From the NCBI GenBank assembly GCA_036374175.1, contig DASUUH010000080.1, positions 1 to 39,594 on the forward strand: a DNA stretch of 39,594 nt. Reading direction: 5' to 3'. This stretch comes from JASLBX01 sp036374175 (GTDB taxonomy: Bacteria > Actinomycetota > Actinomycetes > Jiangellales > Jiangellaceae). Position 1 is the first letter of the stretch; each line of letters starts with the position of its first letter. Under the pieces are notes generated by a model that saw nothing but the letters and a program-made list of their open reading frames with translations, was not told the DNA's origin and made no database searches. A program made the translations under genes and the position numbers. Below are positions 8,293 to 16,628 of the stretch, in pieces.

Positions 8293-9792
8293 ATGGCAGA
8301 ACCGGCACGTGTAACGCACTGGATCGACGGCAAACCGTTTGGTGGAACGGCCGAACGAACCGGTGAGGTCTTCGATCCTGCACTCGGCACCGTCCGAGCC
8401 CACGTCGACTTCGCTAGCAAGCAGGTCGTGGACGACGCAGTCACGGCCGCGGCCAACGCGTTCGAGACCTGGCGTGCCACGTCGCTGTCGGCCCGCGCCT
8501 CCGTGCTGTTCCGCTTCCGGGAACTCGTCGCGACTCACAAACAAGACCTCGCGGAGATCATTACGGCCGAACACGGCAAAGTGCTCTCCGACGCCGCCGG
8601 CGAGGTCCAACGCGGGCTCGAGGTCGTGGAGTTCGCCTGTGGCATTCCGCACCTGCTCAAGGGCGGGTACTCCGAGAACGTGTCGACCAGGGTGGATTCC
8701 TACTCGATCCGCCAACCCGTCGGAGTGGCAGCGATCATCTCGCCGTTCAACTTCCCGGCCATGGTCCCGATGTGGTTTTTCCCGGTCGCGATCGCCTGCG
8801 GCAACACGGTCGTACTCAAACCGTCCGAAAAGGATCCGTCGGCCGCGGTGTACCTGGCCAACCTGTGGGCCGAGGCCGGGTTGCCGCCCGGCGTGTTCAA
8901 CGTCGTGCACGGCGACAAGGAAGCCGTCGACGCGCTGCTCACCCACCCCGAGGTCGCTTCGGTGTCGTTCGTCGGCTCCACACCTATCGCCCGCTACGTC
9001 TACGAGACCGGGACGGCCGCCGGCAAGCGAGTCCAGGCACTGGGCGGCGCGAAGAACCACATGATCGTATTGCCGGACGCCGACCTCGACCTCGCTGCGG
9101 ATGCCGCGGTCTCGGCCGGTTTCGGCTCGGCCGGTGAACGGTGCATGGCCATCTCAGCTGTTGTGGCCGTCGATCCCATCGGCGACGAGCTCGTTGACGC
9201 GATCGCAGCGCGGATCGGCAAGATCAGGACCGGCGATGGCCGCCGCGGATGTGACATGGGACCGCTGGTCACCCGCGCCCACCGCGACCGCGTCGCCTCC
9301 TACCTCGACGCCGGGACGGCCGACGGCGCGTCGCTGGTCGTGGACGGCCGGACGGTGGAACCCGACGGCGAACCGGACGGGTTCTGGCTCGGTCCTTCGC
9401 TGCTGGACCACGTGACACCGGCCATGTCCGCCTACACCGACGAGATCTTCGGGCCTGTGCTCTCGGTGCTGCGCGCGCCCAGCTACGACGCCGCACTCGA
9501 GATGGTGAACACGAACCAGTACGGCAACGGGACGGCCATCTTCACCAACGACGGCGGGGCGGCTCGCCGGTTCGTCAACGAGGTGCAAGTAGGAATGGTC
9601 GGCGTCAACGTCCCGATCCCGGTGCCGATGGCGTACTACTCGTTCGGCGGCTGGAAGAACTCGCTGTTCGGCGACAGCCACGCACACGGGACCGAAGGTG
9701 TGCACTTTTTCACTCGTGGCAAGGTTGTGACGTCCCGCTGGCTCGACCCGTCGCATGGCGGCGTCGACCTTGGCTTCCCAACGCAGAGCTGA
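8293..9792 (+). CDS. mmsA: CoA-acylating methylmalonate-semialdehyde dehydrogenase (MmsA/IolA type)
   Basis: NAD- and CoA-dependent dehydrogenase of 499 aa, converting methylmalonate or malonate semialdehyde to propionyl- or acetyl-CoA. Catalytic Cys284 is in FGSAGERCMAIS. The region where ordinary aldehyde dehydrogenases have a general-base Glu reads LGGAKNHMIVLPDAD, as in the CoA-acylating family. FNFPAMVPMWFFP and the C-terminal FGGWKNSLFGD are also family-typical. It is followed after two bases by a class III aminotransferase and is divergent from PucR, so here malonate semialdehyde from beta-alanine is the most likely substrate; valine or inositol breakdown is the alternative. No strong Shine-Dalgarno precedes the ATG at 8293. 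Confidence 0.93.
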   Translation: MAEPARVTHWIDGKPFGGTAERTGEVFDPALGTVRAHVDFASKQVVDDAVTAAANAFETWRATSLSARASVLFRFRELVATHKQDLAEIITAEHGKVLSDAAGEVQRGLEVVEFACGIPHLLKGGYSENVSTRVDSYSIRQPVGVAAIISPFNFPAMVPMWFFPVAIACGNTVVLKPSEKDPSAAVYLANLWAEAGLPPGVFNVVHGDKEAVDALLTHPEVASVSFVGSTPIARYVYETGTAAGKRVQALGGAKNHMIVLPDADLDLAADAAVSAGFGSAGERCMAISAVVAVDPIGDELVDAIAARIGKIRTGDGRRGCDMGPLVTRAHRDRVASYLDAGTADGASLVVDGRTVEPDGEPDGFWLGPSLLDHVTPAMSAYTDEIFGPVLSVLRAPSYDAALEMVNTNQYGNGTAIFTNDGGAARRFVNEVQVGMVGVNVPIPVPMAYYSFGGWKNSLFGDSHAHGTEGVHFFTRGKVVTSRWLDPSHGGVDLGFPTQS

Positions 9793-9794
9793 GC

Positions 9795-11150
9795 ATGACC
9801 GACACCGACACAGCAGCACTCACCAGTCAACAAACTTACGACCTCGACCGGGCGCACGTCTTCCACTCCTGGTCGGCCCAGGCGTCCCTCAACCCCATGG
9901 TCATCGCCGCGGCCGACGGATCGTACGTGTGGGACGGCGATGGCAGGAGATTCCTGGACTTCTCCTCGCAGCTGGTCAACACGAACATCGGCCATCAGCA
10001 CCCGCGGGTCGTGGCGGCCATCCAGGAGCAGGCCGGCCGGCTCTGTACGATCGCCCCGCAGCATGCCAACGACCAGCGCTCGCTCGCGGCACACCTGATC
10101 ACCGAGCTGACCCCGGCCGGGCTGGAGAAGGTGTTCTTCACCAACGCCGGAGCCGAGGCGATCGAGCACGCCACGCGGATGGCCCGGCTGCACACGGGTC
10201 GGCCCAAGGTGCTCTCGACCTACCGGTCGTACCACGGGGGAACTTCGACAGCGATCAACCTGACCGGAGACCCGCGGCGGTGGGCCAACGACACCGGCAG
10301 TGCCGGTGTTGTGCACTTCTTCGGCCCGTTCCTGTACCGGTCGCCGTTCCACGCCGACTCCGAGGCGACCGAGTGCGCACGGGCTTTGGAGCACCTGGAA
10401 CAGGTGATCGCCTTCGAGGGGCCGCAGACGATCGCGGCGATCGTGCTGGAGACCATCCCCGGCACGGCGGGCATCATGCCGCCGCCGGCCGGCTACCTCG
10501 CCGGTGTCCGCGAACTGTGCGACCGGCACGGCATCGTATTCATCGCCGACGAGGTGATGTGTGGATTCGGCCGAACCGGCCGCTGGTTCGCCTTCGATCA
10601 CTGGGCTGTGCGTCCCGACCTCATCACATTCGCCAAGGGCGTCAATTCCGGCTACGTGCCGCTTGGTGGGGTCGTCATCTCCGAGGAGATCGCGGCCACG
10701 TTCGCCGAGCGGCCTTATCCTGGCGGACTGACCTACTCCGGCCACCCACTCGCGTGTGCGGCCGCCGTCGCCACCATCACCGCTATGCGGGACGAGGGCA
10801 TCATCGAGAACGCTGACCGGATCGGCCGTGAGGTGCTCGGCCCGGGGCTTCGCGCACTGACCGAGCGCCACCCGGTGATCGGCGAGGTGCGCGGTCTTGG
10901 CGTGTTCTGGGCGCTGGAACTGGTCGCCGATCGGGCCACCCGTGAGCCGCTTGCACCGTACGGCGGGACGAGCGCAGCCATGTCCGAGTTGACGGCGGCG
11001 TGCAAGGACGGCGGGCTGCTGCCGTTCGTCAACTTCAACCGGCTGCATGTCGTGCCGCCGTGCACCATCACCGACGCCGAAGCCAAGGAAGGCCTGGAGA
11101 TCCTCGACCGAGCACTCGCCGTGGCGGACAAGCACTACACCGGAGCCTGA
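9795..11150 (+). CDS. Class III (omega) aminotransferase, PLP-dependent
   Basis: Fold-type I aminotransferase of 451 aa. Lys281 in DLITFAKGVNSGYVPLGG is the expected Schiff-base lysine. VFIADEVMCGFGRTGRW holds the cofactor-binding Asp, and FTNAGAEAIEHATRMAR the phosphate-binding region. It starts two bases after the mmsA-like stop, so the genes form an operon. The pair aminotransferase plus malonate-semialdehyde dehydrogenase is the usual end of beta-alanine breakdown: beta-alanine is transaminated to malonate semialdehyde, then oxidised to acetyl-CoA. GABA, taurine or another omega-amino acid cannot be excluded from sequence. Confidence 0.9.
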   Translation: MTDTDTAALTSQQTYDLDRAHVFHSWSAQASLNPMVIAAADGSYVWDGDGRRFLDFSSQLVNTNIGHQHPRVVAAIQEQAGRLCTIAPQHANDQRSLAAHLITELTPAGLEKVFFTNAGAEAIEHATRMARLHTGRPKVLSTYRSYHGGTSTAINLTGDPRRWANDTGSAGVVHFFGPFLYRSPFHADSEATECARALEHLEQVIAFEGPQTIAAIVLETIPGTAGIMPPPAGYLAGVRELCDRHGIVFIADEVMCGFGRTGRWFAFDHWAVRPDLITFAKGVNSGYVPLGGVVISEEIAATFAERPYPGGLTYSGHPLACAAAVATITAMRDEGIIENADRIGREVLGPGLRALTERHPVIGEVRGLGVFWALELVADRATREPLAPYGGTSAAMSELTAACKDGGLLPFVNFNRLHVVPPCTITDAEAKEGLEILDRALAVADKHYTGA

Positions 11151-11170
11151 CGCACCCGTCACCCTTCGAC

Positions 11171-11186
11171 TTGTCCGGCCGGACAA
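11171..11186. repeat. Perfect palindrome TTGTCCGGCCGGACAA, copy 1
   Basis: A 16-bp perfect palindrome 21 bases after the aminotransferase stop. An identical copy, with matching flanks (GACTTGTCC... and ...GGACAAC), occurs in the opposite orientation at 25490-25505 upstream of clpX. It may be a dispersed repeat or a regulator site. Confidence 0.55.
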
Positions 11187-11251
11187 CTCGCCGACGTGCG
11201 ACGATGCGACAGATCGCCCGGACGAGTCGCTGAACTGGCAGAGTGGGGCGA

Positions 11252-11770
11252 GTGGATACCTCCGACATTTTCATCGACGCTTTCGGACGGATCCGAGGCA
11301 CCGTGCGCCGGGCCGCCGGAGGGTTGGACGCGGCGGGACTGGCGTACCGACCGGACGCGGACGCCAACTCCATCGCCTGGTTGGTCTGGCACCTGACCCG
11401 GATTCAGGACGACCACGTGGCCGAGATTGCCGAGCGGGTCCAGGTATGGCACGACGGCCCATGGGCCGAGCAACTCGGGTTCACCGGCGACTTGCACGAC
11501 ACAGGGTTCGGCCACACGTCCGAGCAAGTCGGAACGTTACGCCCGGACAGTCCCGAGCCGCTGTTGGCCTATCACGAAGCGGTGGCAGACCGATCCATCG
11601 AATACGCCACCACCATCACACCCGATGAGCTGGACCGGATCATCGACAGGTCGTACGACCCGCCGGTGACCGTCGGTGTCCGGCTGGTCAGCGTGCTCAG
11701 CGACTGCATGCAGCACGCCGGCCAAGCCGGCTTCGTCCGGGGCATGTACGAGCGGCAGCGAGACGACTGA
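11252..11770 (+). CDS. DinB/DUF664-like (mycothiol-dependent transferase superfamily) protein
   Basis: A 172-aa four-helix-bundle protein of the DinB/YfiT superfamily, abundant in actinobacteria, where related proteins are thiol (mycothiol) transferases or maleylpyruvate isomerases. The likely metal ligands are His in IAWLVWHLTRIQDDH (around residue 47) and His in DCMQHAGQAGFVRG (around 155). The N-terminus DTSDIFIDAFGRIR is typical of the subgroup. I prefer GTG 11252 because homologues usually begin with this sequence; GTG 11243 would add three residues. It is probably a single-gene unit, ending at the hairpin at 11786-11830. Its substrate is unknown. Confidence 0.8.
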   Translation: MDTSDIFIDAFGRIRGTVRRAAGGLDAAGLAYRPDADANSIAWLVWHLTRIQDDHVAEIAERVQVWHDGPWAEQLGFTGDLHDTGFGHTSEQVGTLRPDSPEPLLAYHEAVADRSIEYATTITPDELDRIIDRSYDPPVTVGVRLVSVLSDCMQHAGQAGFVRGMYERQRDD

Positions 11771-11785
11771 CACGCCTTACCGCTG

Positions 11786-11830
11786 ATCATCGGCACTTTC
11801 CGGGTGATGCGGCCGGAAAGTGCCGATGAT
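11786..11830. terminator. Bidirectional terminator hairpin, 18-bp stem
   Basis: ATCATCGGCACTTTCCGG (11786-11803) pairs perfectly with 11813-11830 around a 9-base loop. It sits between the convergent DinB-like gene and the ABC permease and can serve both. Confidence 0.85.
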
Positions 11831-11851
11831 TACGAGAAGCGGCGCGGCGGC

Positions 11852-12667
11852 TCACACTTTGCGCTTGAACGCCCACACCGAAAGTGGCGCGAAAACCAGC
11901 ACGATGGCCGCCGCCCAGAGCAGTGACCACGTGACCGGCTCGGCTACCGGCCCGCCAAGCATGAGGCCGCGCGCGGCATCGGCCAAGTGGCTGACCGGGT
12001 TGACGTTGACGAATCCTTCCAGCCAGCCCGGCATGGTCGAGGCCGGCACGAACGCGTTGCTGACGAACGTGATCGGGAACAGCGCGGTGAACCCGACCAT
12101 CTGCACCTGCTCCGGGTCTCGCGCCATCATGCCGACGAACACCGATACCCAGGAGAACGCGAGAGCGAACAACAGCAGCAGTGCCACTCCGGCCAATACC
12201 GACAGCGCGTTGGTCTGGAACCGGAACCCGAGCAACACGCCGATCCCCACGATGAGGAAGATCGACCACGCCTGCTTCACCTGGTCAGCGATGATCCGCC
12301 CGGCCAGGGGAGCCCAGCGGGCGATGGGCAACGACCGGAGCCGGTCGAAGACGCCCTTCGTGACGTCGGTGTTCAATCCGGTGCCCACGTACATCGTGAC
12401 GAACAGCATGTTCATCACGATGATGCCGGGTAGCAGGTACGGCAGGTAGCTGTCTGGCGAGCCAGCAATGGCCCCACCGAACACGAAGTTGAACATCAAC
12501 ACGAACAAGATCGGCTGGAAGCTGAAGTCGCCAAGCTCCCACGGGTTGTGGCGCACCTGAACGATCGTGCGCCACGCCAGAGTCATGGTTTGTCGAAGCC
12601 CTTCCGCCGGGCTGACCCGGTGGCTCAGCTCAGGGGCGGTCGGAGCCGCAATCGTTGCGGTGGTCAT
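11852..12667 (-). CDS. ABC-2 type (DrrB-like) exporter permease, second system
   Basis: Membrane subunit of a second DrrAB-type exporter (271 aa, about six TM segments). Motifs shared with the permease at 1-806 include FGGAIAGS, GTGLNTDVTKGVFDRLRSLP, and FVPASTMPGWLEGFVNVNPVS. The ATG at 12667 overlaps the stop of the ATPase (ATGA). The C-terminus AFKRKV is short and basic. The two systems are about 11 kb apart and paralogous, but their surrounding regulators differ. Substrate unknown. Confidence 0.93.
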   Translation of the reverse strand: MTTATIAAPTAPELSHRVSPAEGLRQTMTLAWRTIVQVRHNPWELGDFSFQPILFVLMFNFVFGGAIAGSPDSYLPYLLPGIIVMNMLFVTMYVGTGLNTDVTKGVFDRLRSLPIARWAPLAGRIIADQVKQAWSIFLIVGIGVLLGFRFQTNALSVLAGVALLLLFALAFSWVSVFVGMMARDPEQVQMVGFTALFPITFVSNAFVPASTMPGWLEGFVNVNPVSHLADAARGLMLGGPVAEPVTWSLLWAAAIVLVFAPLSVWAFKRKV

Positions 12668-13635
12668 GAGTTCGTCCCTTCGATGTCAGTGTCGTCGCCG
12701 TCTTCGGCCGGGTGACCGGTCAGCGACAAGAACACCTCGTTCAACGTTGCGCTCCGCAGACTGAGCTCGGTAACGACAACGCCGGCCTCGTCGAGCCGCC
12801 GGACCACCGCGGGCACCACCGCTGGGTCGGAAACCGGCGCCGTGATGCGGGAGCCGTTGACATCAGGCGTTGCCTTCGCCAACTCGCCGACGACTGCCGT
12901 GACGAGCTGCACATGCGACTCGTCTTCGGGACGTACCGCCAGCGACTGCGAACCGGTCTTGGCCTTGAGCTCATCCGGCGTGCCGGTGGCAATGACCCTG
13001 CCGTGGTCGATGACCGTGATCTCGTCGGCCAGCTCGTCCGCCTCGTCGAGGTACTGAGTGGTGAGCAGGACGCTCACCCCGCCGGACACCATGCCGCGGA
13101 TGAGGTTCCATAGCTCGATCCGAGCCCGCGGGTCCAGGCCCGTCGTCGGCTCGTCCAGGTACAGCAGCGGCGGCCGCCCCACCAGGCTCGCGGCCAGGTC
13201 AAGTCGCCGTCGCATACCACCGGAGTAGGTCTTGGCCGCCCGATCAGCGGCATCAGTGAGATCGAACTGGGTCAACAGCTCCGCGGCCCGCTGCTTGGCG
13301 TCGGCCTTAGGAATGCCGAGCAACCGGCCGATAAGCAACAAGTTCTCCGCGCCGGTCAGCATCTCGTCAACCGCCGCGTACTGCCCGGTCAGGCCGATGA
13401 GCTGCCGGACGCGGTGGGCGTCGGTCAGCACGTCGTACCCACCGACGGTGGCCCGGCCGGCGTCGGGCCGGATCAGCGTGCTCAACACCCGGACGGCGGT
13501 CGTCTTGCCGGCACCGTTGGGCCCGAGCAGGCCGAGAACCGTGCCTTTGCGCACCGCGAGGTCGACGCCATCCAGAGCGGTCGTCGCGCCGAAGCGCTTG
13601 ACCAGCCCTTCGGCCCAGATTGCGTGATCAGTCAC
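12664..13635 (-). CDS. DrrA-like ABC exporter ATP-binding protein, second system
   Basis: ATPase of the second exporter (323 aa from GTG 13635). Walker A GPNGAGKT is at residues 38-45, the signature YSGGMRRRLDLAAS near 137-150, and Walker B LLYLDEPTTGLDPRAR near 157. The DrrA-type C-terminal domain ends LNEVFLSLTGH. The start was chosen from GGGAG lying six bases before GTG 13635; GTG 13638 and ATG 13656 are in-frame alternatives. It is divergent from the MFS exporter at 13882, and the 246-bp gap holds a CCGTA-N8-TACGG repeat. Confidence 0.92.
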   Translation of the reverse strand: MTDHAIWAEGLVKRFGATTALDGVDLAVRKGTVLGLLGPNGAGKTTAVRVLSTLIRPDAGRATVGGYDVLTDAHRVRQLIGLTGQYAAVDEMLTGAENLLLIGRLLGIPKADAKQRAAELLTQFDLTDAADRAAKTYSGGMRRRLDLAASLVGRPPLLYLDEPTTGLDPRARIELWNLIRGMVSGGVSVLLTTQYLDEADELADEITVIDHGRVIATGTPDELKAKTGSQSLAVRPEDESHVQLVTAVVGELAKATPDVNGSRITAPVSDPAVVPAVVRRLDEAGVVVTELSLRSATLNEVFLSLTGHPAEDGDDTDIEGTNS

Positions 13636-13724
13636 CACATTCTCCCGTCTGTGCATGCCTTCAAAGGTCAGCATGCCGCCCGGCACTGACATTCCCGCGA
13701 GCCGGCGCTGGCACAAGACTCCAC

Positions 13725-13742
13725 CCGTACAGACAGATACGG
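13725..13742. promoter_or_regulatory. CCGTA-N8-TACGG inverted repeat between divergent exporters
   Basis: A 5-bp inverted repeat with an 8-base spacer (CCGTACAGACAGATACGG) midway between the second DrrAB operon and the MFS gene. It resembles a TetR-type operator in form, but no local regulator gene is present. Weak evidence. Confidence 0.3.
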
Positions 13743-13881
13743 CAACAGAAAATCATCGCGCCGGGTGTCCCGACATGACCGCTGACGGCTCCCCCACCCC
13801 CAGCAGAGAAGCCGGCGATGAGTTCTCGACAGCGTCCAGGTCTAACCACACGACACGACTGAGTGTGAGAAGGGAACCACC

Positions 13882-15492
13882 GTGTACGACTCGACGGGTG
13901 CCGGGCTCGAGCAACGCGCCGGCCGGCGGGAATGGATCGGGCTCACCGTCCTTGCCTTGGCCTGCCTCCTGTACGCCATGGACTTGACGGTCCTTCACCT
14001 GGCAATCCCGAAGATCAGCGCGGACCTGCAGCCGAGCAGCGCGCAGCTGTTATGGATCATCGACATCTACGGCTTCATGGTCGCCGGGTTCCTGATCACA
14101 ATGGGCACGCTGGGCGATCGGATCGGTCGGCGCCGACTCCTTCTCATCGGAGCCGCCGCCTTCGGGTTGATGTCGCTGCTCGCGGCGTTTTCGACGTCGC
14201 CGGAGATGCTGATGCTCAGCCGCGCGCTGCTGGGCCTGGCGGGTGCCACCGTCGCACCATCCACGCTTTCTCTGATCTTCAACATGTTCCGGGATGCCCG
14301 GCAGCGCGCGGTCGCCATAGGTATCTGGATCGGTGCCTTCTCGGCCGGCGGGGCGATCGGCCCGGTCTTCGGCGGCATCCTCCTGGAATCGTTCTGGTGG
14401 GGTTCGGTCTTCCTGCTGGGCATTCCCGTAATGGCGGCCCTGCTTGTCCTGGGTCCGATCGTCCTTCCGGAGTACCGCGACCCCAACGCCGGCCGGCTCG
14501 ACCTGATGAGCGCCGGCATGTCCCTGGTCGCTGTGCTCTCAGTCATCTATGGACTCAAGCAGGCCGCTCAGGACGGGCTTGATGGCGCATCCGTACTGTG
14601 GATGCTCGCCGGAATGGCCGTTGCCGTCGCGTTCGCCCGCCGGCAACTTACCCGTGAAGATCCGATGATCGACCTGCGGATGTTCCGGCTCTCCGCCTTC
14701 CGCGCCGCATTGGTGATCAATGTCCTCGGACTGTTCGTCGCCTTCGGCTACTTTCTCTTCGTCGCCCAGTACCTGCAACTGGTGCTCGGAATGTCACCGC
14801 TGCAAGCCGGCGTGTGGTCGGTGCCCGCGGGCGTCGGTTTCATCGTCGGCTCCCAGCTCGGGCCCCGTGTCGTCCAGCGATTCCGGCCCGCATTTGTGAT
14901 CGCCGGCGGCCTCGCCCTGGCAGCGGTCGGCCTTGCCATGCTCACGCTGGTGTCCGCGTCCGGCGGGCTGGGACTCGTGGTGGGCTCGTCCTTGATCATC
15001 TCGATCGGTCTCGCCCCCGTGTTCGGCTTGACCACCGAGCTGATCGTCGGTTCGGCGCCGCCGGAGAAGGCCGGCGCGGCATCGGGCATCTCGGAGACCG
15101 GTGCGGAGTTCGGCGGTGCCCTCGGCATTTCGATCCTCGGGAGCATCGGTGTCGCGATCTACCGTGGCGATCTCGGCCGGTCCCTGGATTCGGTGCTTCC
15201 GGCTGATCAGCTGGCATCGGCCCAAGACACCCTCGGCGGCGCCGCCGTATTGTCGGACAGCCTGCCCGCCGAGCTGGCGGCGACCGTCATGGCCGCAGCA
15301 CGTGAGGCGTTCGTCCACGGCATGCACGTCACGTCGGCGCTCGCCGGGGTCAGCGCCATCGTCCTGGCCGGGTTGGCCGTCGCGACCTTGCGACACATTC
15401 AGGCACCGTCGAGCCCTGACTCCGGCGGTACGGTCGAAGAGGACACCGACTCCGGAAAGCTTCGCGCCGCGAACGCAGAACTGGCGGCATGA
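13882..15492 (+). CDS. MFS drug exporter, DHA2 (14-TM) family, QacA/SmvA-like
   Basis: Proton-driven multidrug exporter of 536 aa with about 14 membrane segments. The DHA2 TM1 motif is MDLTVLHLAIPKISADL. The MFS A-motif is GTLGDRIGRRRLLLIG around residue 75. Motif C is seen in IGIWIGAFSAGGAIGPVFGG. The mid-protein loop carries REDPMIDLRMFRLSAFR. This pattern resembles QacA/SmvA, exporters of cationic antiseptics and dyes, but specificity cannot be assigned. GTG 13882 has GAAGGGA at good spacing. It is monocistronic, with a hairpin right after the stop, and divergent from the second DrrAB pair. Confidence 0.9.
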   Translation: MYDSTGAGLEQRAGRREWIGLTVLALACLLYAMDLTVLHLAIPKISADLQPSSAQLLWIIDIYGFMVAGFLITMGTLGDRIGRRRLLLIGAAAFGLMSLLAAFSTSPEMLMLSRALLGLAGATVAPSTLSLIFNMFRDARQRAVAIGIWIGAFSAGGAIGPVFGGILLESFWWGSVFLLGIPVMAALLVLGPIVLPEYRDPNAGRLDLMSAGMSLVAVLSVIYGLKQAAQDGLDGASVLWMLAGMAVAVAFARRQLTREDPMIDLRMFRLSAFRAALVINVLGLFVAFGYFLFVAQYLQLVLGMSPLQAGVWSVPAGVGFIVGSQLGPRVVQRFRPAFVIAGGLALAAVGLAMLTLVSASGGLGLVVGSSLIISIGLAPVFGLTTELIVGSAPPEKAGAASGISETGAEFGGALGISILGSIGVAIYRGDLGRSLDSVLPADQLASAQDTLGGAAVLSDSLPAELAATVMAAAREAFVHGMHVTSALAGVSAIVLAGLAVATLRHIQAPSSPDSGGTVEEDTDSGKLRAANAELAA

Positions 15493-15501
15493 GAACCATC
15501 G

Positions 15502-15546
15502 TCGGGGTGGCATAGGTGGTGTTGCTATGCCGCTCTGCCACCCCGA
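15502..15546 (+). terminator. Terminator hairpin after the MFS gene
   Basis: TCGGGGTGGC (15502-15511) pairs with GCCACCCCGA (15537-15546). An alternative inner stem GGCATAG/CTATGCC (15509-15515 with 15525-15531) is mutually exclusive with part of it. It lies ten bases beyond the stop. Confidence 0.65.
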
Positions 15547-15597
15547 TCCCGGTTCCGCCGGGGCAGCCGGATACAGCCCTATTCGACAGGAGCGGCA

Positions 15598-15981
15598 ATG
15601 GCAGTCCAGCTCAATCACACCATCGTCGCGGCACGCGACAGAGATGCCTCCGCACGATTCCTTGCCGACATCCTCGGCTTGCCCGAGCCCACTCCGTTCG
15701 GGCCGTTCATGACGGTCGAGACGGCAAACGGCGTGACGCTCGATTTCATGAACTCAGACGGGAACATCACCAGTCAGCACTACGCGTTCCTGGTCAGCGA
15801 GAGAGACTTCGATGTGATCTTCGGCCGGATTCAAGAACGCGGCCTGGATTATTGGGCGGACCCAGCTCATCGCCGTCCCGGTGAAATCAATCGAAACGAC
15901 GGCGGACGCGGCGTGTACTTCGACGATCCCGATGGACACAACCTCGAGATCATCACCCGTCCCTACGGCAGGGGCGGCTGA
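15598..15981 (+). CDS. VOC (glyoxalase/bleomycin-resistance fold) family protein
   Basis: A 127-aa single-module-pair VOC protein. N-terminal VQLNHTIVAARDRDASARF holds the first metal-ligand His (residue 7). A central QHYAFLVSERDFD follows, and C-terminal VYFDDPDGHNLEIITRPY ends with the usual ligand Glu. VOC proteins are metal-dependent lyases, isomerases, dioxygenases or resistance proteins; this one cannot be assigned further. AGGAG lies eight bases before the ATG. It follows the MFS gene after a terminator, so it is probably a separate unit. Confidence 0.85.
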   Translation: MAVQLNHTIVAARDRDASARFLADILGLPEPTPFGPFMTVETANGVTLDFMNSDGNITSQHYAFLVSERDFDVIFGRIQERGLDYWADPAHRRPGEINRNDGGRGVYFDDPDGHNLEIITRPYGRGG

Positions 15982-16110
15982 GCCGATGCTCAGATGACGA
16001 CATTGGCGCTGCGGCCCCACCGCTCGTTCCCGGTCACGCAGAACGCCCGGGCCTGTTTAGCGACCCGGCGGCGACCACTCCAGCGTGCCGCGGCGTGGCA
16101 GGGTTGACGC

Positions 16111-16539
16111 ATGACCAACGACACCCCTCGAGACACCCTGCGAACGGTATCCCTTCGGCGTACCCAAGCCGGTCAATTCATCGCGACCAACGCTCGCGGT
16201 ATAGAACTGCGGATCGGCGGCGAGCACAACTTCAGCCCCGTCGAGTTGCTGCTCGCGGCGCTTGCCGGGTGCACAGGGGCGGACGTCGATGCGTTGACCA
16301 GCCGGCGGTCCGAACCGGAAAGGTTTGAAGTCGAGGCGAGAGGCGACAAGATCCGCGACGAGTCGGGCAACCGGATGGAGAACCTCGAGGTCGTGTTCCG
16401 GGTGCGGTTCCCGGACGACGTTGGCGGCGATGCGGCTCGGGCCGTCCTGCCCGAGATGGTGGCCAAGTCTCATGACCGCCTGTGCACGGTGAGCCGTACC
16501 GTCGAGGTTCCGACGCCGATCAAGACGCTCATCGAGTGA
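16111..16539 (+). CDS. OsmC/Ohr-family protein
   Basis: OsmC-fold protein of 142 aa. Both redox cysteines are present: Cys54 in LLLAALAGCTGADVD and Cys125 in HDRLCTVSRTV. Members reduce organic hydroperoxides or act as stress-related thiol proteins. The sequence fits the shorter OsmC/YhfA-like group rather than classic Ohr. The ATG at 16111 has AGGG upstream. It is probably monocistronic. The next 90 bases hold the tail of a decayed permease on the other strand. Confidence 0.88.
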   Translation: MTNDTPRDTLRTVSLRRTQAGQFIATNARGIELRIGGEHNFSPVELLLAALAGCTGADVDALTSRRSEPERFEVEARGDKIRDESGNRMENLEVVFRVRFPDDVGGDAARAVLPEMVAKSHDRLCTVSRTVEVPTPIKTLIE

Positions 16540-16544
16540 CCTCG

Positions 16545-16628
16545 TCACCGCCGCTTCGGGTCGAGGGCGTCGCGCAGTGAGTCGCCGACCAGGATGAACG
16601 CCAGGACGGTTCCCACGACGAACGCGAG
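16545..16628 (-). pseudogene. Remnant of DppC/OppC-type ABC permease C-terminus
   Basis: Read on the minus strand, 16628-16548 encodes LAFVVGTVLAFILVGDSLRD followed by ALDPKRR and a TGA stop. This is the characteristic last helix and GDxLRDALDP tail of the second permease of peptide/nickel-type ABC importers. Only 27 codons remain: the frame has no start and hits a stop at the LLM gene terminus. It points to deletion of an importer operon that once lay next to the LLM/FAD oxidase genes. Confidence 0.7.

Noticed and set aside
9636..11186. Long minus-strand open frame (516 codons) opposite the aminotransferase
   Set aside because: Low-complexity, Arg/Gly/Val-rich product with no family features, fully antisense to a recognised enzyme; a by-product of high-GC codon bias.
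13661..13849. Short minus-strand frame between the second DrrA-like gene and the MFS gene
   Set aside because: No recognisable product and overlaps the divergent promoter region.
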